A stretch of DNA of 64,000 nucleotides from the NCBI GenBank assembly GCA_033763895.1, contig JANRJQ010000007.1:386178-450177 (forward strand), read 5' to 3'. This document shows positions 44,835 through 52,505 of this stretch, piece after piece. The stretch's first letter is position 1, and each line of letters begins with the position of its first letter. The notes below the pieces were generated by a model. The model ran no database searches. It was not told the DNA's origin and was given only the letters and a program-made list of their open reading frames with translations. Source of the stretch: Chloroherpetonaceae bacterium. Lineage in GTDB: Bacteria > Bacteroidota > Chlorobiia > Chlorobiales > Thermochlorobacteraceae. A program made the position numbers and the translations under genes.

Positions 44835-46289
44835 TCAAAATGTTATTCTTTTGCCTATTAAAGTCGCGGAGGTTGCTTCTTCAATTTTGACCTTGACATA
44901 CTCCCAGAGTTGTTCACCGTTTGATTTTGGAAACACGACGACTCGGTTATCGTCTGCTCGCCCCATCCACATTTCTGAAGAGCGTTTGCTATTGCCTTCA
45001 ATAAGAACGGTTTTGGTTTTGCCAATATCCTCTTTATAGTTTTGGGCAGATATCTTGTGTTGTAAAGAAACTATTTCTTCAAGGCGGCGCTGCTTGACTT
45101 CCGCTGGAATATCATCACGCATTTTTTTTGCCGCCGGCGTATTAGGTCGCTCAGAATAAATAAAGGTGAACGCATAATCGTATCGAACCGCTTCTAAAAG
45201 TGAAAGTGTTTCTTGGTGTTCTTCTTCTGTTTCTGAACAAAAACCTGTGATTAAGTCCGTTGAGAGAGCGCAATTCGGAATTTTAGTACGAATCATTTCA
45301 ATTTTACGGAAGTAATCTTCCCTTGTATGATTTCGGTTCATGATATCAAGCATTCGTGTTGAACCCGATTGTACCGGCAAATGAATTGATTTACAGATAT
45401 TTGGCCGGGAGGCAATGGTATCAATGAGTTCCTCTGAAATATCTTTTGGGTGTGATGTAGAAAAGCGAATTCTTATTGAATCATCCACCAAGCTTGCTTC
45501 ATAAAGTAATCGCGCAAAAGACACGCCTCCGATTTCATCTTTATAAGAATTCACATTTTGACCTAAAAATGTAATCTCTTTGAAGCCTTCCTCAGAAAGC
45601 ATTTTCACTTCGTCAAGTATTGAATCTGCGGCTCGGCTGCGTTCGCGCCCTCTTGTAAAAGGGACAACACAAAAAGAACACATGTTATCGCACCCGCGCA
45701 TAATTGAGAGAAAGGCACTCTTCCCTTGGCGCCGAATAGGCGTGATATCAGAATAAGTTTCTTCCAATGAAAGAAATACATTGGCTGCTTTCTGGCCGGA
45801 TTCAGCAATTTCAATCAACTGAGGTAAAGAGCGATAAGCATCGGGACCTGCAATTAAATCAACGATTTTTTCTTCTTCAAACAAGCGCTGCTTCATTCGC
45901 TCTGCCATACAGCCCAAGACCCCAACAATTAATTTTGGGTTTTTCTTTTTGATTCCTCTGAGCTTATCCAACCGGTGATGAATTTTTTGCTCTGCATTAT
46001 CACGAATTGCGCAGGTATTTAAAAATATTATATCTGCATCATGTTCAGAATCAGTAAGCCCAAAACCATCTTTGCGCAAAACTGACGCGACAATTTCGGA
46101 ATCCGAGAAATTCATCTGGCAACCGTAAGTTTCAACATAGACTTTCCCGCGGATCGGTTCAATTCGATCTCGCTTAGAAATGCCAACAAATGTTTCTTCC
46201 CCTGATACTGATTTTTCTTTTGTATCCTCAAGAAGATTGACCGAATCAAGCATTTCGATACTGTCTTTGCTCCCCTTATGTTCCATCAT
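44835..46289 (-). CDS. miaB: tRNA-2-methylthio-N6-dimethylallyladenosine synthase (MiaB)
   Basis: 484 residues, the family's usual length. Order: UPF0004 domain (YVETYGCQMNFSDSEIV, NTCAIRDNAEQK, VGVLGCMAER: three Cys for the second cluster), radical-SAM domain with SIMRGCDNMCSFCVVPF (CxxxCxxC), and a C-terminal TRAM domain (TKTVLIEGNSKRSSEMWMGRADDNRVVVFP). It methylthiolates A37 of tRNAs reading UNN codons. It is 40 bp downstream of the AIM24-like gene on the same strand. The N-terminal extension of about 40 residues is polar and may start later. Confidence 0.96.
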   Translation of the reverse strand: MMEHKGSKDSIEMLDSVNLLEDTKEKSVSGEETFVGISKRDRIEPIRGKVYVETYGCQMNFSDSEIVASVLRKDGFGLTDSEHDADIIFLNTCAIRDNAEQKIHHRLDKLRGIKKKNPKLIVGVLGCMAERMKQRLFEEEKIVDLIAGPDAYRSLPQLIEIAESGQKAANVFLSLEETYSDITPIRRQGKSAFLSIMRGCDNMCSFCVVPFTRGRERSRAADSILDEVKMLSEEGFKEITFLGQNVNSYKDEIGGVSFARLLYEASLVDDSIRIRFSTSHPKDISEELIDTIASRPNICKSIHLPVQSGSTRMLDIMNRNHTREDYFRKIEMIRTKIPNCALSTDLITGFCSETEEEHQETLSLLEAVRYDYAFTFIYSERPNTPAAKKMRDDIPAEVKQRRLEEIVSLQHKISAQNYKEDIGKTKTVLIEGNSKRSSEMWMGRADDNRVVVFPKSNGEQLWEYVKVKIEEATSATLIGKRITF

Positions 46290-46328
46290 GATGCTTATCC
46301 TTAAAACAAATTTCTTGAAATCGTAAGA

Positions 46329-47072
46329 TTATTCTCTTCCCAAAAGATTGCCAATACCTAATCCGCCTTCGTCACGGCCGCCGTAAGAAGCCGAGAGAAC
46401 TCGATTTGCCAATCGTGAAAAAGGCAAACTTTGAAGATAGACCAAGCCGGGACCGGTTACTTGTGCAAAGAATAGGCCTTCGCCACCAAAGAGAGCGTTT
46501 TTAAACCCACCAACGAATTTGATATCATAATCGACCGAAGGCGACATCCCAACAAGACAGCCCGTATCAACGCGGAGTGTTTCACCTGCCTGCAATTGTC
46601 TTTCCAGAATGGTTCCGCCTGCATGAATAAAAGCCAGACCATCTCCGGTTAAGCGTTGAAGAATAAATCCCTCGCCGCCGAAAATTCCGGTTCCGATTTT
46701 CTTTGTAAATGCGACTGTGATATCTACGCCAGCAGCAGCACAAAGAAAGCCGTCTTTTTGGCAAATGAATTCGCCGCCTACTTTCGCCAAATCAATCGGG
46801 ATGATTTTTCCGGGGTAGGGTGCAGCAAAAGCGACCTTTTGTTTTCCTCTCCCTTGGTTTAAGAACGTTGTGATAAAGAAACTATCTCCCGAAAGCATTC
46901 TTTTAAATCCTGCAAAAAGTCCACCCCCAGTGGAAGTTTGCATTTCGATTCCGCTTTCCATAAAAAGCATTGCCCCAACTTCGGCACGAACACCTTCTTG
47001 GGGGTCAAGCTCAATTTCGACGACTTGCATATCGTCGCCATACAATTTGAAATCAATCACATCTGCGGGCAT
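46329..47072 (-). CDS. AIM24/TIGR00266 family protein
   Basis: 247 residues, rich in Gly and beta-strands. It has the family pattern VEIELDPQEGVRAEVGAMLFMESGIEMQTSTGGGLFAGFKRMLSGDSFFITTF and FGGEGFILQRLTGDGLAFIHAGGTI. The function is unknown; the family is found across bacteria and in mitochondria (Aim24), and has no catalytic motif I can see. It sits between frr and miaB on the same strand with short gaps. Confidence 0.88.
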   Translation of the reverse strand: MPADVIDFKLYGDDMQVVEIELDPQEGVRAEVGAMLFMESGIEMQTSTGGGLFAGFKRMLSGDSFFITTFLNQGRGKQKVAFAAPYPGKIIPIDLAKVGGEFICQKDGFLCAAAGVDITVAFTKKIGTGIFGGEGFILQRLTGDGLAFIHAGGTILERQLQAGETLRVDTGCLVGMSPSVDYDIKFVGGFKNALFGGEGLFFAQVTGPGLVYLQSLPFSRLANRVLSASYGGRDEGGLGIGNLLGRE

Positions 47073-47102
47073 AACTCTTTCTGTTTTTTTGGTTGATAAT
47101 GA

Positions 47103-47663
47103 TTAAACTTCCATTAATTCCTTTTCTTTTTTCTGAACACTTTCATCAATCAATTTTTCATACTTTTGAGTCAAAGCATCGGCATCTTTTTTTCCTCGGT
47201 TTTTATCGTCCTCGGTAATCTGTTTATCCTTTTCTAACTTTTCAACAGATTGAATGGCATCTCGTCGAATATTTCTCAGGGCGACTTTCCCTTCTTCGGC
47301 GTGTTTCTTCACCATTTTGACATAATCTTTACGACGCTCTTCAGTTAAAGGTGGGATCGGAATCCGCATGACTTGACCTTCAGTAACCGGATTAAATCCT
47401 AAGTTAGCATCGCGTATTGCTTTTTCTACGGCTTGCATTAGTGAACGATCCCAAACTTGGACACTTAAGGTTTTATTATCAACGACAGAAACATTTGCAA
47501 CTTGTTTCAAAGGTGAAATCTGACCATAAGACTCTACTCTTACTCCGTCCAAGAGTGCTGTGCTTGCTTTACCGGTTCTGATCGTGGCAAGCTCATGTTG
47601 GAGACTCTCCAACGTTTTTTTCATTTTTTGGTCTGCACCACTCAAAGTTTCTTTTAATGACAT
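47103..47663 (-). CDS. frr: Ribosome recycling factor
   Basis: 186 residues, full length. It has the family core HELATIRTGKASTALLDGVRVESYGQ, PLKQVANVSVVDNKTLSVQVWDRSLMQAVEKAIRDANLGFNP and IPPLTEERRKDYVKMVKKHAEEGKVALRNIRRDA. It frees ribosomes from mRNA after termination, with EF-G. A Bacteroidota promoter-like element lies 41 bp upstream (47704-47737). Confidence 0.97.
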   Translation of the reverse strand: MSLKETLSGADQKMKKTLESLQHELATIRTGKASTALLDGVRVESYGQISPLKQVANVSVVDNKTLSVQVWDRSLMQAVEKAIRDANLGFNPVTEGQVMRIPIPPLTEERRKDYVKMVKKHAEEGKVALRNIRRDAIQSVEKLEKDKQITEDDKNRGKKDADALTQKYEKLIDESVQKKEKELMEV

Positions 47664-47703
47664 ACTTGATAGATTATTGTATTGGTTTAAAATGAAAACC
47701 GCC

Positions 47704-47737
47704 CAAATATACTCCTACAGTCGTATAATTGGGCAAT
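47704..47737 (-). promoter_or_regulatory. Probable promoter of frr
   Basis: On the minus strand TATATTTG (+ strand CAAATATA, 47704-47711) with ATTG 22 bp upstream (47734-47737): close to TTTG-N19..21-TAnnTTTG. Confidence 0.4.
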
Positions 47738-47789
47738 TCTCAAAACTTCATCATAATGCCACGAAAGGACATTATTTAACAAAATTGCC

Positions 47790-48002
47790 TTAGGCGGTTG
47801 CTTTTTTAGCAAATCGCTTGTTATACCGATCTACTCGACCTGCGGTATCAACCAAAACCTGTCGGCCGGTATAAAAAGGATGGCAATTGTTGCAAATATC
47901 AACTTTCAGAGCCGGTTCGGTGGAGCGGCTTACAAAATGATTTCCACAATTAGCACATGTGACTTCGGTGCGGATATAAGTTGGATGCGTATTTTCTTTC
48001 AT
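47790..48002 (-). CDS. rpmE: 50S ribosomal protein L31
   Basis: 70 residues. It has the zinc-type Cys pairs CANCGNHF and [10 protein letters not shown], then [10 protein letters not shown], standard for the C+ form of L31. It ends upstream of frr by about 127 bp and could be transcribed with it or alone. Confidence 0.95.
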   Translation of the reverse strand: MKENTHPTYIRTEVTCANCGNHFVSRSTEPALKVDICNNCHPFYTGRQVLVDTAGRVDRYNKRFAKKATA

Positions 48003-48221
48003 TGTTCTAAATATATAATTGATTAATAAATTGGTTTCTCACCAAAGAGAATAGAATATCTTTTGAAGTAGTTTCTCACTGATTGTGACAACGAATCCCT
48101 TAAAAAACCTTCCCACTAACTCACATAGTTCAAATAGTTCTTCTCAAAGGGGTGCAAATTTATGATACACGATTAAATTTTCCTAACAACTTCCCAAAAT
48201 CTCCCTAACTCATTCTCCATT

Positions 48222-48920
48222 TCAAAGTTTGATTTCCGGCCTTTTTAATTCAAAGGTGTTTTCTACACAGCAATACCGATTTCCTCCCATCGCGCCAATC
48301 ACCTTTAATTCATTTTGATTAATTTTTCCATCTTCGGTGAAAAGTGATTCTCGAACATGCACATGTAAAACTTTACCGATGATTAGCGTCACCTCTTCTG
48401 TCAGCGGCATCAGCGAAATGAGTTTGCACTCCATCTGAACCGGAGAGGATTCAATGCGAGGCGCTTTGACAATCAATGATTTCACGGTTTGTATTCCAAG
48501 AAATTCTAGTTCACTGATTTCTGGTGGAAAGTTAAACGCGGTTGCATTCATTGGATCGGCTAAGGTTTCATCGACCATATTGACCACAAAGTCTTGTGCC
48601 CATTCAATATTTCGAAGGGTATCCTTTTTCTTTCCTTTTGGCGAAATAATTGAAAAAGCAATAAACATTGGTTGAGCATTCAGCGCGGTAAAAAAACTAA
48701 AAGGTGCGGCGTTGGTGAGTCCTTCTTCGCCAACGGTAGAAACAAACGCAATTGGTCTTGGGACAATTGTAGAGATCAGAAGTTGATAGGCTTCTCTGGC
48801 TGAGAGCGCCTCAGTTGAAAAATCGCGCATTCCCCCCTTTTCATGAAGATGAGGCACGTTTTCAAATGATATGCCCGGAGGCGGAAGTGGATTATTAGAG
48901 GAACGTTCGGGCTGATTCAT
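48222..48920 (-). CDS. Flavin reductase-like (FMN-binding split-barrel) protein
   Basis: 232 residues. The flavin-reductase-like core is seen as STIVPRPIAFVSTVGEEGLTNAAPFSFFTALNAQPMFIAFSI, then DTLRNIEWAQDFVVNMVDE and MECKLISLMPLTEEVTLIIGKVLHVH. Such proteins bind FMN and reduce flavins or other small substrates with NAD(P)H. The N-terminal 35 residues are Pro/Ser-rich. It is single and followed (48003-48221) by about 220 bp in which I see no gene. Confidence 0.88.
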   Translation of the reverse strand: MNQPERSSNNPLPPPGISFENVPHLHEKGGMRDFSTEALSAREAYQLLISTIVPRPIAFVSTVGEEGLTNAAPFSFFTALNAQPMFIAFSIISPKGKKKDTLRNIEWAQDFVVNMVDETLADPMNATAFNFPPEISELEFLGIQTVKSLIVKAPRIESSPVQMECKLISLMPLTEEVTLIIGKVLHVHVRESLFTEDGKINQNELKVIGAMGGNRYCCVENTFELKRPEIKL

Positions 48921-49015
48921 AAAACTCCTTTTGATAGATTGATATAGATTGATTTTGGTTTTGCAAAAGAAGTTATTACAGGGGAAGAAAGAATCAAAAC
49001 TTTACTTTAGAGAAT

Positions 49016-49040
49016 AAAAAAACCTGCCCTAAGGCAGGTT
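49016..49040 (-). terminator. Terminator after tRNA-Ser
   Basis: On the minus strand AACCTGCC-TTAG-GGCAGGTT followed by T-run; it ends the tRNA transcript. Confidence 0.9.
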
Positions 49041-49044
49041 CAAG

Positions 49045-49131
49045 CGGAGAGAGAGGGATTCGAACCCTCGATACAGTTGCCCGCATATCGGTTTTCGAGA
49101 CCGACCGATTCAACCACTCTCGCATCTCTCC
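49045..49131 (-). tRNA. tRNA-Ser (CGA)
   Basis: Reverse strand forms a cloverleaf with a GGAGAGA/TCTCTCC acceptor stem, a long variable arm (TATGCGGGCAACTGTAT), T-arm GAGGGTTCGAATCCCTC, and loop CTCGAAA giving anticodon CGA. The G discriminator fits Ser. CCA is not encoded. Confidence 0.93.
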
Positions 49132-49188
49132 GAAAAAAATGGTTGTTAAAAGCAAAAAGCCTCTAACTGAGGCCTAATGCTTACTGCG

Positions 49189-49261
49189 AGCGAGAGACGA
49201 GATTCGAACTCGCGACCCTCACCTTGGCAAGGTGATGCTCTACCAGCTGAGCTACTCTCGC
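49189..49261 (-). tRNA. tRNA-Gly (GCC)
   Basis: 73 nt. Acceptor GCGAGAG/CTCTCGC, D-arm AGCTCAGCTGGTAGAGC, loop TTGCCAA with anticodon GCC, T-arm GCGAGTTCGAATCTCGT. CCA is not encoded. Confidence 0.95.
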
Positions 49262-49306
49262 AAACTTTGGTTAAAAAACCGGTCAAAGAACAAATCAAAT
49301 GGGTTG

Positions 49307-49338
49307 CAAATATAAAAGCCTGAATTATTCTATGCAAA
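49307..49338 (-). promoter_or_regulatory. Bacteroidota-type promoter for tRNA-Gly/tRNA-Ser
   Basis: Minus strand TTTG-N20-TATATTTG, an exact match to the Bacteroidota consensus TTTG-N19..21-TAnnTTTG, about 45 bp upstream of tRNA-Gly. Confidence 0.7.
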
Positions 49339-49355
49339 CCTTTTTGAAAAATTTG

Positions 49356-49431
49356 TGCCCTCGATAGGATTCGAACCTACGACCAACAGTTTAGGAAACT
49401 GCTGCTCTATCCATATCTGAGCTACGAGGGC
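49356..49431 (-). tRNA. tRNA-Arg (CCT)
   Basis: 76 nt. Acceptor GCCCTCG/CGAGGGC with A discriminator, loop TTCCTAA giving CCT (reads AGG), T-arm GTAGGTTCGAATCCTAT. CCA not encoded. Confidence 0.93.
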
Positions 49432-49478
49432 AATTCGACCTTATACTGGAAAACAGGTAAATGAAAATTTTCAATGGC

Positions 49479-51311
49479 TTATTCCACAGTCACAGATTTT
49501 GCAAGGTTTCTTGGCTGATCGACATCACAGCCGCGCATTACTGCAATGTGATAGGCTAACAGTTGCAACGGTAAGACCGTTAGTAACGGCAACAATTGAT
49601 CTTTCGTTTCAGGAATTCGTATTACGAATTCAGCAATCTTTTGAATTTCATTATCACCATCGGTGGCAATTGCAATAACCCTACCCTTTCGGCTTCGAAC
49701 CTCTTCGATATTGCTGACGATTTTATGATAGCCGGCATCGCGGGTTGCAATAAACACTACCGGCATATTTTCATCAATCAAAGCAATTGGCCCGTGTTTC
49801 ATTTCGGCCGCAGGGTAGCCTTCTGCGTGGATGTAAGAAATTTCTTTCAGTTTCAAAGCACCTTCAAGTGCTACGGGGAAATTAAATCCGCGACCTAAAT
49901 AAAGAAAGTTTTTTGCGTCCTTAAAGAGCGCTGCAAGTTTTTCGATTTCCTTATCCTGCTCAAGAATTTTACGAAGTTTATCGGGTAAAACCTTTAGCTC
50001 ATCAATCAGCACCTTAAGTTCTGCATCAGAAATGGTTCTTCGTTTTGCAAGCCCTAAAGCGAGTAAAGTTAAAACAGTGATTTGAGCTGTGAATGCTTTT
50101 GTTGACGCCACACCGATTTCCGGCCCGGCATGTGTATAAATCCCGCAATCTGTTTCGCGAGCAATGGTTGAACCGACTACATTACAAATTCCCAAAACCA
50201 ATGCCCCTCGAGATTTTGCTTCTCTTGCGGCAGCGAGCGTATCAGCTGTTTCGCCGGATTGAGAAATCACGATAACTACATCATCTCCATTGATAATCGG
50301 GTTTCTGTAGCGAAATTCAGAGGCATATTCGACTTCAACCGGAATTCGGGCAAATTCTTCGATTAGGTATTCACCGACTAAGCCTGCATGCCAACTTGTT
50401 CCGCAGGCGCAAATAAGAATTCGCTTTGCATTTCGAAGGCGCTCGAGATGTTGACCAATTCCCCCTAACTTGATGCCCGCTTCATCCCATAAAACACGAC
50501 CGCGCATTGAGTTTTCAATCACTTCCGGCTGCTCAAATATTTCTTTGAGCATAAAGTGTGCATAACCTGCTTTTTCAATTTCAGTAAGAGAAAAATTCAA
50601 TTCATCAATTTGCTTTGGTAATTGAATATTCTCGGTATTTTTTACCGTATAGCCGTCACGAGAAATAACGGCCATTTCATGATCGGCTAAATAAATTACG
50701 CGGCGGGTATGACCAACAATGGGAGAGGCATCTGAACCCACAAAGTATTCCCCATCGCCGATTCCTAAAATCAGTGGGCTTCCATTTCTTCCGACAATAA
50801 TCTTATCGGGTTCACGAGACGAGATAACGCAAATGCCATAAGTACCAACCACTTGCCGAAGCGCAAAGCGAACTGCCGTTTCGAAATCGCATTTTGTATT
50901 GTCCCAAATTTCTTCAATTAAATGTACCAAGACTTCCGTATCGGTTTGGCCGAGAAAAGTATGACCTTTACGAGTGAGTTCAGTTCGAATTGAGGCATAG
51001 TTTTCAATAATGCCGTTGTGAATCAGAGCGATGTCACCTTTAGAATTGAAATGCGGATGAGCATTGGTATCGTTTGGAACGCCGTGTGTTGCCCATCGCG
51101 TATGACCGATTCCAATGGTGGCGGCTTTCATTGAATCTGGAACTGACTGCTCCATTTCAAGCACCTTTCCCTTTTTCTTATGAATTTCGAGCTGAGGGTT
51201 AAGAGTTGCGAGACCGGCGGAGTCATAACCGCGATACTCCAATCTTTTTAAGCCTTCGATAAGAATTGGTACGGCTTTTTTTGAACCGATATAAGCGACA
51301 ATTCCACACAT
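49479..51311 (-). CDS. glmS: Glutamine-fructose-6-phosphate aminotransferase (isomerizing)
   Basis: 610 residues, full length. An N-terminal glutaminase domain starts with the nucleophile Cys2 (MCGIVAYIG) and has LEYRGYDSAG, GHTRWATHG and TDTEVLVHLIEE; two SIS sugar-isomerase domains follow (CGTSWHAGLVGEYLIEE, SQSGETADTLAAAREA; LGRGFNFPVALEGALKLKE). The C-terminal LAKSVTVE is as in the family. It makes glucosamine-6-phosphate for peptidoglycan and LPS. It is 9 bp downstream of pyrF; the 5' leader is short, with no glmS ribozyme signature seen. Confidence 0.97.
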   Translation of the reverse strand: MCGIVAYIGSKKAVPILIEGLKRLEYRGYDSAGLATLNPQLEIHKKKGKVLEMEQSVPDSMKAATIGIGHTRWATHGVPNDTNAHPHFNSKGDIALIHNGIIENYASIRTELTRKGHTFLGQTDTEVLVHLIEEIWDNTKCDFETAVRFALRQVVGTYGICVISSREPDKIIVGRNGSPLILGIGDGEYFVGSDASPIVGHTRRVIYLADHEMAVISRDGYTVKNTENIQLPKQIDELNFSLTEIEKAGYAHFMLKEIFEQPEVIENSMRGRVLWDEAGIKLGGIGQHLERLRNAKRILICACGTSWHAGLVGEYLIEEFARIPVEVEYASEFRYRNPIINGDDVVIVISQSGETADTLAAAREAKSRGALVLGICNVVGSTIARETDCGIYTHAGPEIGVASTKAFTAQITVLTLLALGLAKRRTISDAELKVLIDELKVLPDKLRKILEQDKEIEKLAALFKDAKNFLYLGRGFNFPVALEGALKLKEISYIHAEGYPAAEMKHGPIALIDENMPVVFIATRDAGYHKIVSNIEEVRSRKGRVIAIATDGDNEIQKIAEFVIRIPETKDQLLPLLTVLPLQLLAYHIAVMRGCDVDQPRNLAKSVTVE

Positions 51312-51320
51312 AAGTTTTTT

Positions 51321-52154
51321 TTATTTCGAATTGATAAACCTCGCCATTGTTGAATGATATTCTCTTGCTTTTTCAATAACAGCGTTAAGATAAGCCTCTC
51401 TTGACAAATAATTTCCTTCAGGGTATAGAATCGCTCTTCCGATATTAATCAAAGCAGGAGCTGATTTTTCGCCCAACCCTAAAGTGATTGCTTCTTCAAG
51501 GTCACCACCTTGGGCACCTACACCCGGAATAAGGATTGGTGCCATTTGTTCCAATCTTCTGATCTCGTTAAGTTGATCGGGTTTCGTTGCGCCTACCACA
51601 AGTCCTAAATTCCCATTATGATTCCATTTCTTGACTTTATCCAACACCTCCAGATAAAGTTGTTTTCCGGAACTCAGATGTTGTTCTTCAAAATCTTTAG
51701 AACCGAGATTTGATGTTAAACAGAGAACAAAAGTGAGTTTCTTTTCGAATTGAGCAAACGGAAGAATTGAATCTTCTCCCATATAGGGCGGTACAGTAAT
51801 GGCATCAAAATTCCAATGATTAAAGTATGCCTCGGCATAAAGTCTGCTAGTATTTCCAATATCCGCCCTTTTGATATCCGCAATTGAAAAAAGGGAATCG
51901 CCCCATAAATTCATAATTTTTTTCAGTTGCTGTAAGCCGGCGATTCCTTCGGCCTCGAAAAAGGCGAAATTCGGTTTAATTGCTGAAATAAATGGGTGAA
52001 GGGATGATAAAATGTCGTTGCAAAATTCAAAAATTGGCTCAGGTGACTTTTGGTAAAAAAGGGGCATTTTTTTGATTTCAGGGTCTAAACCAAGGCAGAT
52101 TAGGGATTCTTTTAAGGCAATGAGCCTATTTAGTTTCTCAACCGATGATTCCAC
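51321..52154 (-). CDS. pyrF: Orotidine 5'-phosphate decarboxylase (type 2)
   Basis: 277 residues, the length of the long (subfamily 2) enzymes. Motifs are ICLGLDPEIKKMP, IKPNFAFFEAEG, FSIADIKRADIGNTS (with the catalytic DxKxxD array), ITVPPYMGED and LIPGVGAQGGDLEEA. It makes UMP, the last step of pyrimidine synthesis. It is followed by glmS at 9 bp and preceded by tRNA-Ile2 72 bp upstream. Confidence 0.96.
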   Translation of the reverse strand: MESSVEKLNRLIALKESLICLGLDPEIKKMPLFYQKSPEPIFEFCNDILSSLHPFISAIKPNFAFFEAEGIAGLQQLKKIMNLWGDSLFSIADIKRADIGNTSRLYAEAYFNHWNFDAITVPPYMGEDSILPFAQFEKKLTFVLCLTSNLGSKDFEEQHLSSGKQLYLEVLDKVKKWNHNGNLGLVVGATKPDQLNEIRRLEQMAPILIPGVGAQGGDLEEAITLGLGEKSAPALINIGRAILYPEGNYLSREAYLNAVIEKAREYHSTMARFINSK

Positions 52155-52225
52155 GATATAAAATTTTGCGTTCTTCTAACTTTCGGGAAAAAGTGAAAAA
52201 GAGAAATTTCATGACAGGGGTTTGG

Positions 52226-52299
52226 TGGGACTTGAAGGACTTGAACCTTCGACCAATCGATTATGAGTCGACTGCTCTGACCAACTGAGCTAAAGTCCC
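52226..52299 (-). tRNA. tRNA with CAT anticodon, probable tRNA-Ile2
   Basis: 74 nt. Acceptor GGGACTT/AAGTCCC with A discriminator, anticodon loop CTCATAA (CAT), T-arm GAAGGTTCAAGTCCTTC. The frame TTTAGCTCAGT..GAGCAG.CGACTCATAATCG.TTGGTCG..GGTTCAAGTCC is that of Ile2 tRNAs (C34 turned to lysidine by TilS) rather than elongator or initiator Met. CCA not encoded. Confidence 0.85.
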
Positions 52300-52392
52300 A
52301 TTTCTTGCTTAAGCCACAATTGAATAAGCTATTCAATCTTGAAAAAATCATATATTGACCAAAACTTTATTCAACGGCAAAAAACAGAACTG

Positions 52393-52400
52393 CAAATATA
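52393..52400 (-). promoter_or_regulatory. Possible -7 element upstream of tRNA-Ile2
   Basis: Minus strand TATATTTG, with a TAGAATAATTTCAGG sequence upstream shared with the tRNA-Gly promoter; no TTTG at the -33 position. It lies about 94 bp before tRNA-Ile2. Confidence 0.4.
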
Positions 52401-52505
52401 CAACCTGAAATTATTCTAGCATCGCTTTGTTTGTTTTTTTTGCGATGAGATTTCATGTTTCCATACCAATGTTTTGTTCGGTTCATTGCCAAAATTTTAC
52501 CGACA

